Assembly (NCBI GenBank): GCA_017893485.1
Contig: CM030366.1
Span: 45,072,283-45,136,282, forward strand
Direction of reading: 5' to 3'
DNA from: Hemerocallis citrina
Lineage: Eukaryota > Streptophyta > Magnoliopsida > Asparagales > Asphodelaceae
DNA: 64,000 nucleotides
The notes beneath the pieces are model-generated. The model did no database searches, was not told the origin of the DNA, and saw only the letters and a list, made by a program, of their open reading frames with translations. A program made the translations under genes and the position numbers. This document shows, piece by piece, positions 1 through 10,979 of the stretch (its first letter is position 1; each line of letters starts with the position of its first letter).

Positions 1-263
1 GGTAGGTACCCATAGCTTGGGATTTGGATGCATGAGATGAAATGATGTTATGGCTTATGTAAATTGTAAAAGAATTTGTTGTAAAAGAAAGAATTTGTAA
101 TTCAAGGTGTTTGTTTTTCCGCTGTGCTTTGTAAAGAATACATGTAATAGAAGTTAAAATTTTTTATCTGTGTTTTGGCTATGTTTACTATTACAATTGA
201 GGTTGATGCTGAAATTGTGCCACGTATTTCTAAGATTTTATATTGGAAATTCGGGGCGCTACA
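1..263 (+). repeat. 3' end of the 5' LTR of the first chromovirus
   Basis: The stretch is co-linear with 8243-8506, has only scattered substitutions, and ends GGGGCGCTACA. The rest of this LTR, about 3.2 kb, lies outside the window. Confidence 0.9.
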
Positions 264-268
264 GAGAT

Positions 269-280
269 TGGTATCAGAGC
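269..280 (+). other. Primer binding site, initiator tRNA-Met type
   Basis: TGGTATCAGAGC starts five bases after the LTR end. It is complementary to the 3' end of plant initiator tRNA-Met, the usual primer of chromoviruses. Confidence 0.92.
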
Positions 281-472
281 ATGCTTCAATAGTAATAATA
301 AACATGGTATGAAAATAAACCTAGGTGTGGACATTAGAGTGTGAGTATCACATAGAGTTAGAACATAATGTTTTGGTTTGGGGTATGGTTGTGGTTTTGC
401 CATGAGGTATTTATGTGAATATGATTTGTGTTGTGATGCTTGAACTTTACCTTCATTTTGTAGTATTCAGTA

Positions 473-1394
473 ATGGCAGGACGCACGACCAAGAATGGTG
501 GTAATGGTGATGGGGCTGGAAGTTCCCGTGGGGATGGACTTGATCTTGAGACTGAGATTGTCAGGGTGTATCAGACCTTGAATGCATTCATGGCAGCTAA
601 TATAGTACAGAATCAGAATCAGGGGGCTGGACCAGTGTTTGTTAATGCTGATCCGACCAAGCAGGCTGAGTCCTTCAAGCGGATGAAGCCGCTAGTGTTT
701 GAGGGACAGTCTGATCCAAATGAGGCTGATGATTGGATTAGACATATGGAAATGGTCTTTGAAATCTTGGAGACCCCAGCAGTCAATAAGGTGAAATTGG
801 CTACTATGAAGTTAGAGAAGGATGTTGGCATCTGGTGGCAGTCAGTGAAGAGGTCCTTTGGAGATCAGCAAGTGACTTGGGAAGCTTTCATGGATGAATT
901 CAGGAGAAGAAGGCAACGGAATTCTTGAATCTGCAGCAAGGCAACATGACAGTGCGTGAATATGAGACTAAGTTCACTCAACTATCAAGGTGTGCACCGA
1001 AGTTGATTGTTGATGAAGCGAAGAAGGTCAAGAAATTCAAGCAGGGCTTTTGGCCGAAGTTGAGGTTGAGGATAATTCCTTTGGGCATTACGAGGTTTGA
1101 TAAGCTGGTCAGGAGAGCAGCTATGACAATATGGACCAATTCCAGAAAAAGCAAGAGACCTGGAACAGGAACAAGAGGCCAGCAACTAGTCAGAATGGGA
1201 AGAAGTTCCTAGTGAAGCAGGGCAAGTTCAGTAGGCCAGAGCAGAGGGCACTTGCAACTCAAGAGGTGGCTTGTTACAACTGTAAGGAGGCAGGTGACTT
1301 CAAGTCAGCATGTCCTAAACAGGCGAAGCAGACTTGTTTTCAATGTGGGCAAGTGGGGCATACTAAGCTTTTCTGTCCACAACAGAAGAAGTAG
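473..1394 (+). pseudogene. gag: gag (capsid and zinc knuckles), frameshifted
   Basis: Gag forms the virus-like particle and packages element RNA. The first frame (473-928) starts MAGRTTKNG and holds the capsid region with the motif ADDWIRHMEMVFE and the conserved WW of GIWWQSVKRSF, as in the Retrotrans_gag family. The reading then moves to 925-1212 (NMTVREYETKFTQLSRCAP) and to 1131-1394. The last part has two CCHC knuckles, CYNCKEAGDFKSACP (the His position is Phe, so it is defective) and CFQCGQVGHTKLFCP (intact). At least two frameshifts separate these pieces, so no full Gag can be made. Confidence 0.9.
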
Positions 1395-1495
1395 GGTTCA
1401 GGCGGAGGCAAATTTCAGAGGTAAGGGCGAGTGTTCACATTGACTGAGGAGGATGCGAGTAACTCAGAGGATGTGATCCAGGGTATGCAAGAATT

Positions 1496-2185
1496 TTGAA
1501 TTTTTATTTATTCAATGTATTAAGTAAAACTTTGTTTGAGAATAAATTGGAAATTTTGAGTATCATTCTCCATGTAACAGGATTTGTTTTGGTTAATAGA
1601 ATAAAAGCAAAAGTTTTATTTGATACTGGTTCTTCGCATACATTTGTATCTCCTAATTTTGAAAAAGTCTTAGGTGTGGAACCTAAGTTGATTCCAGGCA
1701 GAGTCTTGTCTGTGGCAACGCCGTCAGGAGAAGAATTGATTGCTGATCGATATTACGAGGATTGTGATATCGAGATTGGTGGGAGATTATTTGGCATTGA
1801 TCTTATTGAGCTACAAGTTCTGGGTGTGGATGTGATTATGGGCATTGATTGGATGGCAATATATGATGCCAAACTTGAATGCAAGAAGAAATATGTGTTG
1901 GTGAAGGCACCAGGTGGTCCCATAGTGACTTTTCAGGGGAAGATGAAGGACCCAAATGTGGCTACAATGGTATCTAAGTTGATGATTCCGAATGAAGTCA
2001 GAGGCATTCCAGTTGTCAGGAATTTTCCTACGGTATTCTTGGAAGATTTACCAAGATTACCGCCGCAGCGTGATGTGGAGTTTTGTTTTAATGTTCACCC
2101 GGGGAGTGCTTCGATTTCTAAGGCTTCGTACAGGATGGCACCTGTAGAGCAAGATGAAGTTAAGAAGCAGATTGAGGATTGCTGA
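1496..2185 (+). pseudogene. pol: pol: aspartic protease and start of RT, degenerate
   Basis: The retroelement protease cuts the Gag-Pol polyprotein. The active-site motif VLFDTGSSHTFVS is intact near residues 40-52 of this frame. It is followed by GVDVIMGIDWMAIYDA, the conserved second half of the Ty3/gypsy protease domain. The frame ends in the RT leader: RDVEFCFNVHPGSASISKAS and [18 protein letters not shown]. It is out of frame with the gag remains and with the next RT segment. Confidence 0.9.
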
Positions 2186-2765
2186 GTAATGGTTTCATCA
2201 GGTCGAGTTCTTCATCGTGGGGTGTGCCAGTGATGTTTGTCAAGAAGAAGGATGGGTCGATGAGGATATGCATTGACTATCGGGAATTGAATAGGGTAAC
2301 TATTCAGAACAAGTATCTGCTTCCACGATTGATGATCTGTTCGATAGGCTTCGAGGAGCAGCTGTGTTTTCGAAGATTGATTTGAGATTAGGGTATCATC
2401 AGGTTCGAGTCAAGAAGGAAGATGTGAGTAAAATAACTTTCAGGATTCATCATGGGCTCTATGAGTTTTTGGTAATGCCATTCGATGCGCCGGTAGTATT
2501 CATGAATATGATGAATCGGATCTTCCGGCCATTTATTGATTCCTTCATGGTCATTTTCATTGATGATATTTTGGTGAATTTGAAGTCGGAGGAAGAGCAT
2601 TCATTGCACTTGACAGAGGTGTTACAGAAGTTACAGGAGCATAACTTGTACGCCAAGCTATCGAAGTGTGAGTTTTGGAAGTTCGAGGTAGCTTTTCTTG
2701 TTCATATCCTTTCTAAGAAGGGAGTGGCCACTAATCCTCAGAAGGTTGAAGCAGTGAAGGATTGA
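2090..2765 (+). pseudogene. pol: pol: reverse transcriptase, frameshifted
   Basis: RT copies element RNA to cDNA. Recognisable blocks in order are [20 protein letters not shown] and [17 protein letters not shown] (frame 2179-2385), then [32 protein letters not shown] and the catalytic VIFIDDILV (frame 2364-2765). The FIDD box is intact. The expected MPFGLTNAP block reads MPFDAPVV, so residues are lost there. Two frameshifts divide the domain. Confidence 0.9.
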
Positions 2766-3469
2766 CCCAGGCCAACGTCAGTGAAGGATGTCAGGAGTTT
2801 CTTGGTTTGGCTGGTTACTATAGGAGATTCATTCAGAGCTATGCACAGATTGCAGTTTCTTTGACAGGGTTGACTCGGAAGAATGAGGCATTCACATGGA
2901 TTGATAAGTGTGAGGTGAGTTTCCTTGAGCTAAAGAAGAGGTTGATGACTGTGCCTATCTTAGCTTTGCGACAAGCTGGAAAGGATTATGATATCTTCAG
3001 TGATGCACCTCTCAGATGTTTGGTGTGTGTCTTGATGCAGGAAGGCAAGGTTATTACCTATGGTTCGAGGCAGTTGCGTCCGCATGAGAAAAATTATCCG
3101 ATGCATGATTTGGAGTTAAAAACTATTATCTTTGCCTTGAAGCAGTGGAGGCATTATGTATACGGTGTGAAGGTCAATATGTATACCAACCACAAGAGCC
3201 TGAAGTGCATTTATCAGCAAAAGGATCTAAATCTTTGGCAGATAAGGTGGTTGGAAGTGTTGGAAGACATTCGTCCTGAGATCAAGTATCATCCGGCCAG
3301 GGATAATGTGGTGGCCGATGGGCTTAGTCAGAAGAGCAGTTTGGCGAACTTGATCACTACTCAGAGTGAATTGGTAGCAGAGATTGATCAGGAAGGTATT
3401 GAGGTGGTACTGCAGGGTTTGGAAGTGTCTTTGGCTCAGCTGAGGTTGCAGCCTTCTTTGAGAGAGTAG
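2762..3469 (+). pseudogene. pol: pol: RT connection and RNase H
   Basis: This part removes the RNA strand of the hybrid. It begins with the thumb/connection block EFLGLAGYYRRFIQSYA and continues into the Ty3/gypsy RNase H. Visible landmarks are YDIFSDAPLRCLVCVLMQ (catalytic Asp in SDA), YGSRQLRPHEKNYPMHDLEL (catalytic Glu), the MYTNHKSLKCIY block where the usual catalytic Asp of TDH is Asn, and ARDNVVADGLSQK (last Asp). The TNH replacement would disable the enzyme. The frame ends at a TAG (3467-3469) where related elements usually have Gln (CAG). Confidence 0.88.
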
Positions 3470-4848
3470 ATTGTGGAAGGTCATAAATCAGATGTAGAGA
3501 TTCAGAAGATGTTGCAGCAGGTTTCCGATAGCAAGTTGTCAGAGTTCTGTGTCCAAGATGGAGTTCTATGGATGGGTGAGAGATTGTGTGTTCCGAAGAA
3601 TGCAGATTTGAGGGAGAGTATTTTGTAGGAGGCACACAGTACCTTGTTGTCAGTTGATCCTGGAGGCACAAAGATGTACAAGAACATCAAACAAAACTTT
3701 TGGTGGTCTGGTATGAAGAGGAATGTGGCAGATTTTGTGGCAAGGTGTCTGACTTGTCAGCAGATTAAAGAAGAGAATAATAGACCAGGAGGTTTGTTGC
3801 AGCCTTTGCCCATTAGAAGTGGGAGAATATAAGTCTGGATTTCATTACGGGTTTGCCAAGGAGTGCGAAGGGCAATGACTCGATTAGGGTTATTGTTGAC
3901 CGTTTGACCATGTCAGCTCACTTTCTGTCTATGATGGTTACTTGGTCGTTGGAGAAATTGGCAGAGCTGTACATTGATGAGATTGTGAGGCTTCATGGAG
4001 TTCCTGTGTCGATTGTGTCCGATAGGGATGCGAGGTTCACTTCGAGGTTTTGGAAAAGTCTGCAAGCAGCTTTGGGTACCAGGATCGATTTCAGTACTGC
4101 CTTTCATTTGCAGACTGATGGTCAGACTGAAAGGGTGAATCGGGTATTGGAAGATATGCTGAGGGCTTGTGTTATGGATTTCGGTGGTAGCTGGGAGAGG
4201 TACTTTGCATTGGTTGAGTTTGCTTATGACAACAGTTACCATGCAAATATCGGGATGGCTCCGTATGAAGCTCTGTACGGGAGGAAGTGCAGGACACCTA
4301 TTTGTTGGTATAAGGTTGGCGAGAGGCAGATGTTTGGGCCCGAGATTGTGTATCAAACATCTAAGAAGATTGAATTTATTCGCAAGTGGTTGGTCTAGGC
4401 TCAGAGTCGGCAGAAGAGTTATGCAGACACTCGGAGGAGAGACATGGAGTTTGAGGATGGGGATGCAGTTTTCCTCAAAGTATCTCCGACTAAGGGGGTG
4501 ATCAGGTTTGGTAAGGGAGGCAAGTTGGCGCCAAGGTATATTGGGCAATACAGGATTTTGGGGTGGATTGGTAAGACGACATATAGGTTGGAGCTTCCGG
4601 AGAAGTTAGCACAGGTGCATGATGTGTTCCATGTGTCGTTGTTGAGGAAGTATGTACCGAATCAGAGTCATCAGTTGGTAGAAGTGCCTGAAGTTCTACA
4701 GGTGAACATGAGTTACAAGGAGCAGTCTGTAGAGATTGTTGATCGTATGGAGAAGGTTCAGAGGAGTAAGGTGATACCTATGGTCAAGGTATTGTGGAAG
4801 AACCAGCAGTTCGAGGAGGCTATTTGGGAGCCGGAGGATCGCATGTAA
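3470..4848 (+). pseudogene. pol: pol: integrase with chromodomain-like tail, broken
   Basis: Integrase inserts the cDNA. The zinc domain is at about 3626-3790: EAHSTLLSVDPGGTKMYKN, then CLTCQQIKEEN. The second zinc His appears to be Asp (VDPGG for the usual VHPGG). The core follows in another frame (3853-4398) with VIVDRLTMSAHFL, IVSDRDARFTSRFWKSLQ and TDGQTERVNRVLEDML, so all three catalytic acidic positions are visible. The C-terminal frame (4444-4848) has GKLAPRYIGQYRILGWIGKT, then HDVFHVSLLRKYVP, and finally IPMVKVLWKNQQFEEAIWEP, a type II chromodomain-like end as in Tekay elements. Breaks include TAG at 3626-3628 and frameshifts near 3830 and 4400. Confidence 0.9.
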
Positions 4849-5062
4849 AAGGATTTTCCTGAGTTTTTGTATGATTGTATTCTTTTGTATGATTGTACTC
4901 TTTGAGTCGAGTTGTAGTTCTTTTGTTATATTATGTTCTCTTGTGTACTTGTATTTCTGAAACTATGTTTCCATTTATGAAATTTCAATTCCTTTTTGCA
5001 TATTTTGTTTGGACCCTATTAGTAGTAGTTCTGAGGATAGAACTATTTTAAGGAGGGAGTGA
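4849..5062 (+). other. 3' untranslated region and polypurine tract
   Basis: This is a T-rich non-coding stretch after the integrase stop. It ends in the purine tract AAGGAGGGAGTGA (5050-5062), directly next to the TG of the 3' LTR, where plus-strand DNA synthesis would be primed. Confidence 0.82.
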
Positions 5063-6849
5063 TGTAATACCCCAGATTTTAAAAAAATGCTTTTAAGATT
5101 ATTAAATGAATTAAAATAATTTTTGATGATTTAATAAATATTATTCTGAAATTTACCTTATTACCCGTGCTAATATTTTCTTGAGATTTTCAAAGCAAAA
5201 ATTATTTTGGGTAAACCCATTATTTATTATTAGATATTATTTGTGAATTTTCTGATAATTATTTGACCTATTTGCAATTATTAAAAAAAAGAGGGACTTT
5301 TGTGCAAAATTACCACTTGGAGTAAAAACTCCAAATTTTTGGATTTTTGGGCATGATGCCTAGTCAACTTAGAGCTAAAGAGTTTACTTTTTTTTTTATA
5401 ATAAATTTGGTTTATTTTGCAAGTTTTGATAAAGAATGGTCCTTTTGCAAAATTGCCACTTAGAGAGCAAAAAAAACAATTTCGTTTTCTGGGAATTCAA
5501 AACAGTGCCGGCTGATAATAGAGTGGTTTTCCTTATTTTTAAATCTCAATTAAGGTGGTTTTATTTAATTTCCAAGGATAAGGATCTATATATGTACAGA
5601 TATATTTAAAAGAGGTATTTTGCAAATCTATTCAAAACCCTAGATACCCTATTTCTGGCCTACTAAAGGTGAGGTGCAGCCACCTCTTTGCTTCACAACA
5701 CAAAAGGATTTCTTTATTATTATTTTCTTGGAGTTTCAAAGCGAGGATCTTGGTTTTCTAGCGAAAGGAGGGATTTTCTTATTTCTTTATTATTTTCGGT
5801 TGATTCTTCAATAAGGTGAGTGACATATGTTTGTGTACTTATTATTCTAAGAATGTTGTATGTGATGATTTATCTATTAGAAATCATGTTAGATGATGGT
5901 ATGAAGATATAATAAATTTTGATGAGTAGATGAATTAAAAATTGAATCTTTCCATGAAACCAATGCCTTGATGATTAAAATTTCATATAGATGGCTTGAG
6001 AATTGTGAAGAACCTAATAGAAATCATGAGTAGGATGTTTTCAATCATATTGATGCTGTTTTGAACATATATATTGAGTTGTATGATGTTATTGCATGAC
6101 AGTAAATAAATTTGATTAAAGATGACCTTTACAGTGTGTATATACATACATGCTCTACATTGAGTATTGATGAAGGAGAACTTGATTGTTTGCATGTTGT
6201 AGTTGCATATATTCGTGGATAAACTGATGTAAGTGATTGGGTATGTGTATAAAAAGTAATGAAATGGTTTATTAGATAAAAAATATCAAGGTTTGAAGCA
6301 AAAAAAAAGGGGTGAGTTTTGGGTCTGATTGTGTGCAGGCCGAAATTGGTTTGGCATTTTTTTGTGAATTTTTCGAATTGGATATGATTTGTTTGGATAC
6401 TGAGTTTGGATTAAACAATATGCCACTTATATAAGATGTTTTCTTGATGTTTTTAACTGATGTATACACACCCACAATTACATAAACACATATATACATA
6501 TAACCCTATGTTAATGTTTTGAAGAATCATTGAGAATTGATTTTTGTGAGATTTTAATTGGTTCTCAACTATTTGATACTAGGATTGAGTCTAAACACTA
6601 TACTATTCCTATTTAATGAACTTTGATGCTATAACTAATGTTTGAGCACTTATATATATACATATACTCTCTTTTACTGATTTTGAAGAATTTTGTGAAA
6701 GATTTACTCTTTAAGATCTTGATATGTTTTGATGTGTTTTATAAACTCCTATATGTTATACAAGTTATATTTGATCTCAGGAAGATTAATTTTGATTTTA
6801 CAAAGTTTAATCGATGTATCAGTCGAAACATGCATAACCCCAACCTGGC

Positions 6850-6950
6850 TGTATAGCCGGTCACAGTCGACCGCACGGTCAACCTTCATGCCTTTATTTT
6901 GGGAATTCTCTAATTGATAGTCGACTGCTCTGTTTTGAGTGGTCGACCGT
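6850..6950 (+). repeat. Cluster of GTCGAC palindromes in LTR
   Basis: GTCGAC occurs at 6866, 6920 and 6942 in an otherwise AT-rich LTR, in contexts such as ACAGTCGACCG and ATAGTCGACTG. A denser cluster lies at 54045-54220 in the LTR fragment F, which also starts TGTAATACCC. Confidence 0.6.
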
Positions 6951-7597
6951 CAATTGTTTTTATGGCTGTTTTGTTGAGTTTTCTTTGTTTCTTTTAAATG
7001 GTTATTTCCTCGATATTATGGATTATTGCTCTACTGTTTTAGATGATATTTTTACTACAGATTACAGTATTTTACAGAGAGTTATATTTTATTTATAATA
7101 GAATTTTAAATGTATTCTTATGACCATATTAAGTGAGTTTTATATGTTTTCAAAGGAATTGATGTTTTGTGATATTCTACGACTTCCAAATATGGTTTTC
7201 TGTTATTTAATGGTTTTAATATTTTATTTGAATTCTGGAATTTTATGAGTACATTATATTGATTTGGAGTTTTGTTGATGTAAGAAGTTGTCTTCATATA
7301 ATTGTTTTGATGACGGATTTATGAGTTTTATTGAAAGTTTTGGTGGGATGGTTGAGTTGTGTGTCTCTAAAGGATGTGTGGGACCCTAGGCACCGGCAGT
7401 TGAGGTTTTGTGGTTTAGCCAGTGGCGGTTGTGTTGTTGATCAGTTGAGTTAAGTCCGGTAGGGTACACCAACTCTAGGAGTTTCGTAATTAATTAATTA
7501 ACTTAGCAAGATAAGGACATGCACTAGATGGTGATATGATGAAATGAGTGCTAACGTGAGTTATGGACTCCAGAATGATACAAGGTGTGAGATATTT

Positions 7598-7840
7598 CCC
7601 AGTTTTCTGGGACGATGGACGTAAGTGCCACAGAGTGATCCGCGGAGTGGGATTGATCTCCAGTATTCTGAGGACGAGAGCGATGCTCATGGGATGTTTG
7701 TGCAGTGAGGGTTCCAGGATGGCCTGTAGAGTGAGGCAATCTCCAGTTTTCAGGGACGATGGACGTAAGGGCCACACAATGATCTGTGGAGTGGGATTGG
7801 CCTCCAATATTCCAAGGGTGAGAACGAATACTTGCAGAAT
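7598..7840 (+). repeat. Degenerate 144-bp duplication in LTR
   Basis: CAGTTTTCTGGGACGATGG near 7600 recurs as CAGTTTTCAGGGACGATGG near 7745, an offset of 144 bp. A weaker half-unit, CAGTATTCTGAGGACGA, lies between them. ORFs in both directions across this stretch are repeats read by chance. Confidence 0.7.
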
Positions 7841-8683
7841 GTCTAAATCTCGTAGTAGTCATCGTAGTATGATTAGTTGCACAGCGAGGGATTAAATCCT
7901 ATCAAGGAGAGAACGATAAGGGTTTGCACCGAACCTATGTAGAGTAGGATGCATAGAATCCAACAAGTATGCATTAAAGAGTCAGCATATAGCATTGTTG
8001 TTTTCTTGACTTTGTTTTATGCATGTTGTTTTCTGTTTTTTTTACACTTGACACTTAGCCTAGTTTCACTTGATATTTTCATGTTTTATTTATTGTTATT
8101 TCTTATTCCATTGTTACTTCTTGTTTATGACTCTATGCCTTATGTTTTATCTATGTTGCATTTATTTTTATGTCACTCACACCGTTATGGCTGACCCCTG
8201 TAGTTTTGGGAGGTAGGGTTATCTCTAGCCTCATGTTTTACAGGTAGGTACCTATACCTTGGGATTTGGATGCATGAGATAAAATAATGTTATGGCTTAT
8301 GTAAATTGTAAAAGAATGTGTTGTAAAAGAAAGAATTTGTAATTCAAGGTGTTTGTTTTTCTGCTGTGCTTTGTAAAGAATTAATGTAATAAAAGTTGAA
8401 AAATTTTATCTGTGTTTTTGCTATGTTTACTATTACAATTGAGGTTGATGCTGGGAATTGTGCCACGTATTTCTGATATATTATATTGAAATTTCAGGGC
8501 GCTACAGACGGTGCACGAGGGGTGACTCGTCCATAGTCCCTGAGGGGTAAAATGAATACATGCCTTGATGGTCGATGGTCCCTACGGCAATGATATCACC
8601 TTAGACGCGCACAACAAATTGCGTACTAGCTAATAAGCTATATACGAGCAAACAAGTCACATACGAGCTACGTACGAGCCAGG

Positions 8684-10494
8684 TGACGTGTCTAATTTAT
8701 ATACAAATATTTGTACTCATTTACCTATTAAAATGGCTTTTTTTCGTTGATATTGTCTATAATTTATCTTATTTCTATAGGATTTTATTTAATTAATAAT
8801 TTTTGAAGAAATAATATTTTTGATGCAAAAAGTAAAGATTTGTGGAAAAAATCAACAAACAGAGTAAAATAATAGATTTATCAATTTTTATTGTTTTGTT
8901 GACTTAAAAGTGCGAAAAATAATTTTTAAAAAAGGATTTTAATGAGATATTATGATTTGTAGTTAGTTTAATTAATTTTGAACTAATTAATTTTATTTTA
9001 TTTAAATCCTAAATTCTGGTATTAATTTTTGTGTATGCAGCAGCACGTGGTTGGCAGAAAAGGAAGAAAAGAAAGAAAGAGAAAGAAATAAAGTTCTGGA
9101 TTAAAAAGGAAGGAAATAAATGAAGAGAAAGGACTTTTATGCAAAAAGTGCAAACTCTAACTCCTCTCCGGTTCTCTATAAGTACAAGCAAAGAAGAGAG
9201 AGAAGGGTAAGAGGTGATGGCTAATAATTAAAATAACAAAAAGAAAAAGAAAAAGGGAAAGTAAGAGAGAGAGAGTAACAGACCTCTCTCTCTGACTCTC
9301 GGCGTGTGGATCGAAAAAGAAAAGGAGAAGCAGCAGGCACAGCTGTCCTTCGGCTGGGTCCCACTTGATCAGAAACGACAGAGAGAGGCTCTGCCTCTCT
9401 GTTTCGTGGCTTCCAAGACACAAGAGAAGCAGCAAGCATGCACATGCGGCTGCAGCAGCTGGCGACTGGGACCCACGTGCTAACGACTTCGACGCAGACA
9501 GGCGTGACAGGCTTGTCTGCTATCTAGCGCACGATTCGAAGCAGAGGACAACAGCGATCTGCTGACGGTGCGGTTCTCAGTGCGTGTGACGTGGCGATTT
9601 GACCAGCGCGATTTTCGAGATGACAGCGACCGCTCGACACGACAGCACTTGTGACAGAGGTGTTGACTCGGTTGACTACAGCTGACGTGGAGACGCTTTG
9701 GGATTCAGATTTTGAGACAGAAAAGGGGTTTGAATTAAATTTTGTAATTAAATTTTGTAATCTTTTGTATCTTTTCTTCTCCAATTTCTCCTAGATGCAA
9801 TCCAAACATTTTTATTAATTGCAAAATGAACATGAACTGAATTTATTGTTCTAGAGGCTAATATGTAGCCGAGTTTTGTGGAACACAAATTTTAATTCCT
9901 TATTATTACTCTATTTTTCCTAGTTGTGTTTTAATTTTTATTATTTATGCGTACAACATGGTGGATAGACATTTGTATGATTTTTCAAATCATAAAGAGA
10001 CCGAACAGGTTATTTGTGATTAATAAAAATAAACACCGTATATTGGAGGACGTGACCGTTAGAAATCCAAATTTTCAATTAATAATTTGATGGATAGGCG
10101 AAGAATTAGTTGAGAATAATTTTTAGACTACGTGGATAGAGTGGTTAATATTTTTAGGATTTTGGTCTACAACTAGGAAAGATAATATCTTTATTCATAA
10201 GGAGTTATAATTTGTGTGTGTGATAAACGAGGTGAACCAAGAGCCCTAGAACTAATTTTACCATTAAACAAAGTACAAGTGCTTCATAGTTTCACAGCCC
10301 TCTCCCTCTTCACCAATTTAGTTAGATTTAATTAGATTAAAGTAATTTAGTTGTTTTATTATTTATAAAATTCGATTTTCCAAATAGTGATTAATCTAGT
10401 GATATCGGTACTCAATAAAACATCTAGTCCCTGTGGGTTCGACACTCTACTCATTTAACTATATTACTTGTGCGATTTTGTACACTTGCAAATA
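8684..10494 (+). mobile_element. Solo-LTR-like insertion (about 1.8 kb)
   Basis: The segment splits the 39-bp repeat array. CCAGG lies on both sides (8679-8683 and 10495-10499), fitting a 5-bp target-site duplication. It begins TGACGTGTC and ends GTACACTTGCAAATA, so the 3' end is not a canonical CA. It contains a good TATA box (9177-9184). Close to its right end is GTCCCTGTGGGTTCGAC, a phrase I associate with the end of LTRs in some plant Ty3/gypsy elements. It has no gag-pol and no second LTR, so a solo LTR is the simplest reading. The short ORFs at 9009-9784 look non-coding. Confidence 0.55.
9177..9184 (+). promoter_or_regulatory. TATA box of the solo LTR
   Basis: TATAAGTA lies in the context GGTTCTCTATAAGTACAAG and is followed by a purine-rich leader with AGAGAG repeats. 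It is well placed for an LTR promoter, though there is no direct proof of use. Confidence 0.45.
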
Positions 10495-10499
10495 CCAGG

Positions 10500-10760
10500 T
10501 GAGCTGCGTATTAGACAAAGACATACATACGAGCCAAATAAGCTATGTATGAGACCAACAACTACATACGAGCCCGATCGACAAGCTACCTATGCGCAAA
10601 ATAACTTACATACGAGCCAACTAGCTACGTATGAGTCAAACGAATTTCATACGAGCCAATTAGCTACATATGAGACAAGTGAATTACATACGAGCCAACT
10701 AGCTACGTAGGAGACAAACAAATCACATACGAGCCAACTAGCTACGTATGCGACAACAAA
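10500..10760 (+). repeat. 39-bp tandem array
   Basis: CATACGAGCC starts at 10526, 10565, 10609, 10648, 10687 and 10726, so the spacing is 39 bp with one 44-bp unit. A further motif, GCTACGTATGAGAC, sits in most units. Diverged copies of the same array lie left of the solo LTR (about 8630-8683). Because 39 is a multiple of three, one frame stays open and reads a 13-residue repeat (HTSQLATYESNEF). I treat this as chance. Confidence 0.85.
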
Positions 10761-10979
10761 CTGTTAATAATTAGCGTGAACTATTTCCCCAACATAAACA
10801 TGCTATTACATGACTTATAAGCACAAGGAACACTTATTACTCATAATCAAGTGCATGATTCAAACCACTAACAATTTCTAACAACTCTAGCTAACATGAA
10901 TTATAAGCACATGGAAATACATAGAAATCCTATATATGTCCATGAATAGGGAAAAACAACTAGACATTTCAAATAGCGA

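Larger units (their letters stand above)
1..8506 (+). mobile_element. Ty3/gypsy chromovirus, Tekay-like, 5' end cut by window
   Basis: This is a nearly whole LTR retrotransposon. Positions 1-263 match 8243-8506, which gives the end of the 5' LTR and the end of the 3' LTR. A methionine-tRNA primer site follows the 5' LTR. The 4.8 kb interior encodes gag, aspartic protease, RT, RNase H, integrase and a chromodomain-like tail, in the Ty3/gypsy order. A purine tract at 5050-5062 precedes the 3' LTR, which starts TGTAATACCCC and ends GCTACA. Very long LTRs, the methionine primer and a C-terminal chromodomain point to the Tekay/Del clade. The coding frames shift many times, so the copy is dead. The two LTR ends differ at roughly 15 of 263 positions by eye, so the insertion is not recent. 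Confidence 0.9.
5063..8506 (+). repeat. 3' LTR of the first chromovirus (3444 bp)
   Basis: The LTR starts TGTAATACCCC and ends GCTACA, the TG...CA boundaries. The last 264 bp match the window start. It is AT-rich and non-coding. A TATA-like run at 5587-5593 (TATATAT) lies upstream of a CAAAACCCTAGATACCC stretch that could hold the transcript start. It contains a GTCGAC cluster and a degenerate 144-bp duplication, listed separately. The next bases, GACGG (8507-8511), would be the right target-site copy, but the left copy lies outside the window. Confidence 0.88.

Noticed and set aside
269..280. tRNA gene fragments at the primer sites
   Set aside because: Only the 12-17 bases complementary to a tRNA 3' end are present, at the exact place of an LTR primer site.
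7490..7895. Frames of about 105 residues on both strands
   Set aside because: They arise from the 144-bp duplication in the LTR and mirror each other.
10468..10710. 13-residue repeat protein
   Set aside because: The frame stays open only because the repeat unit is 39 bp; two of the units vary in length and break it.
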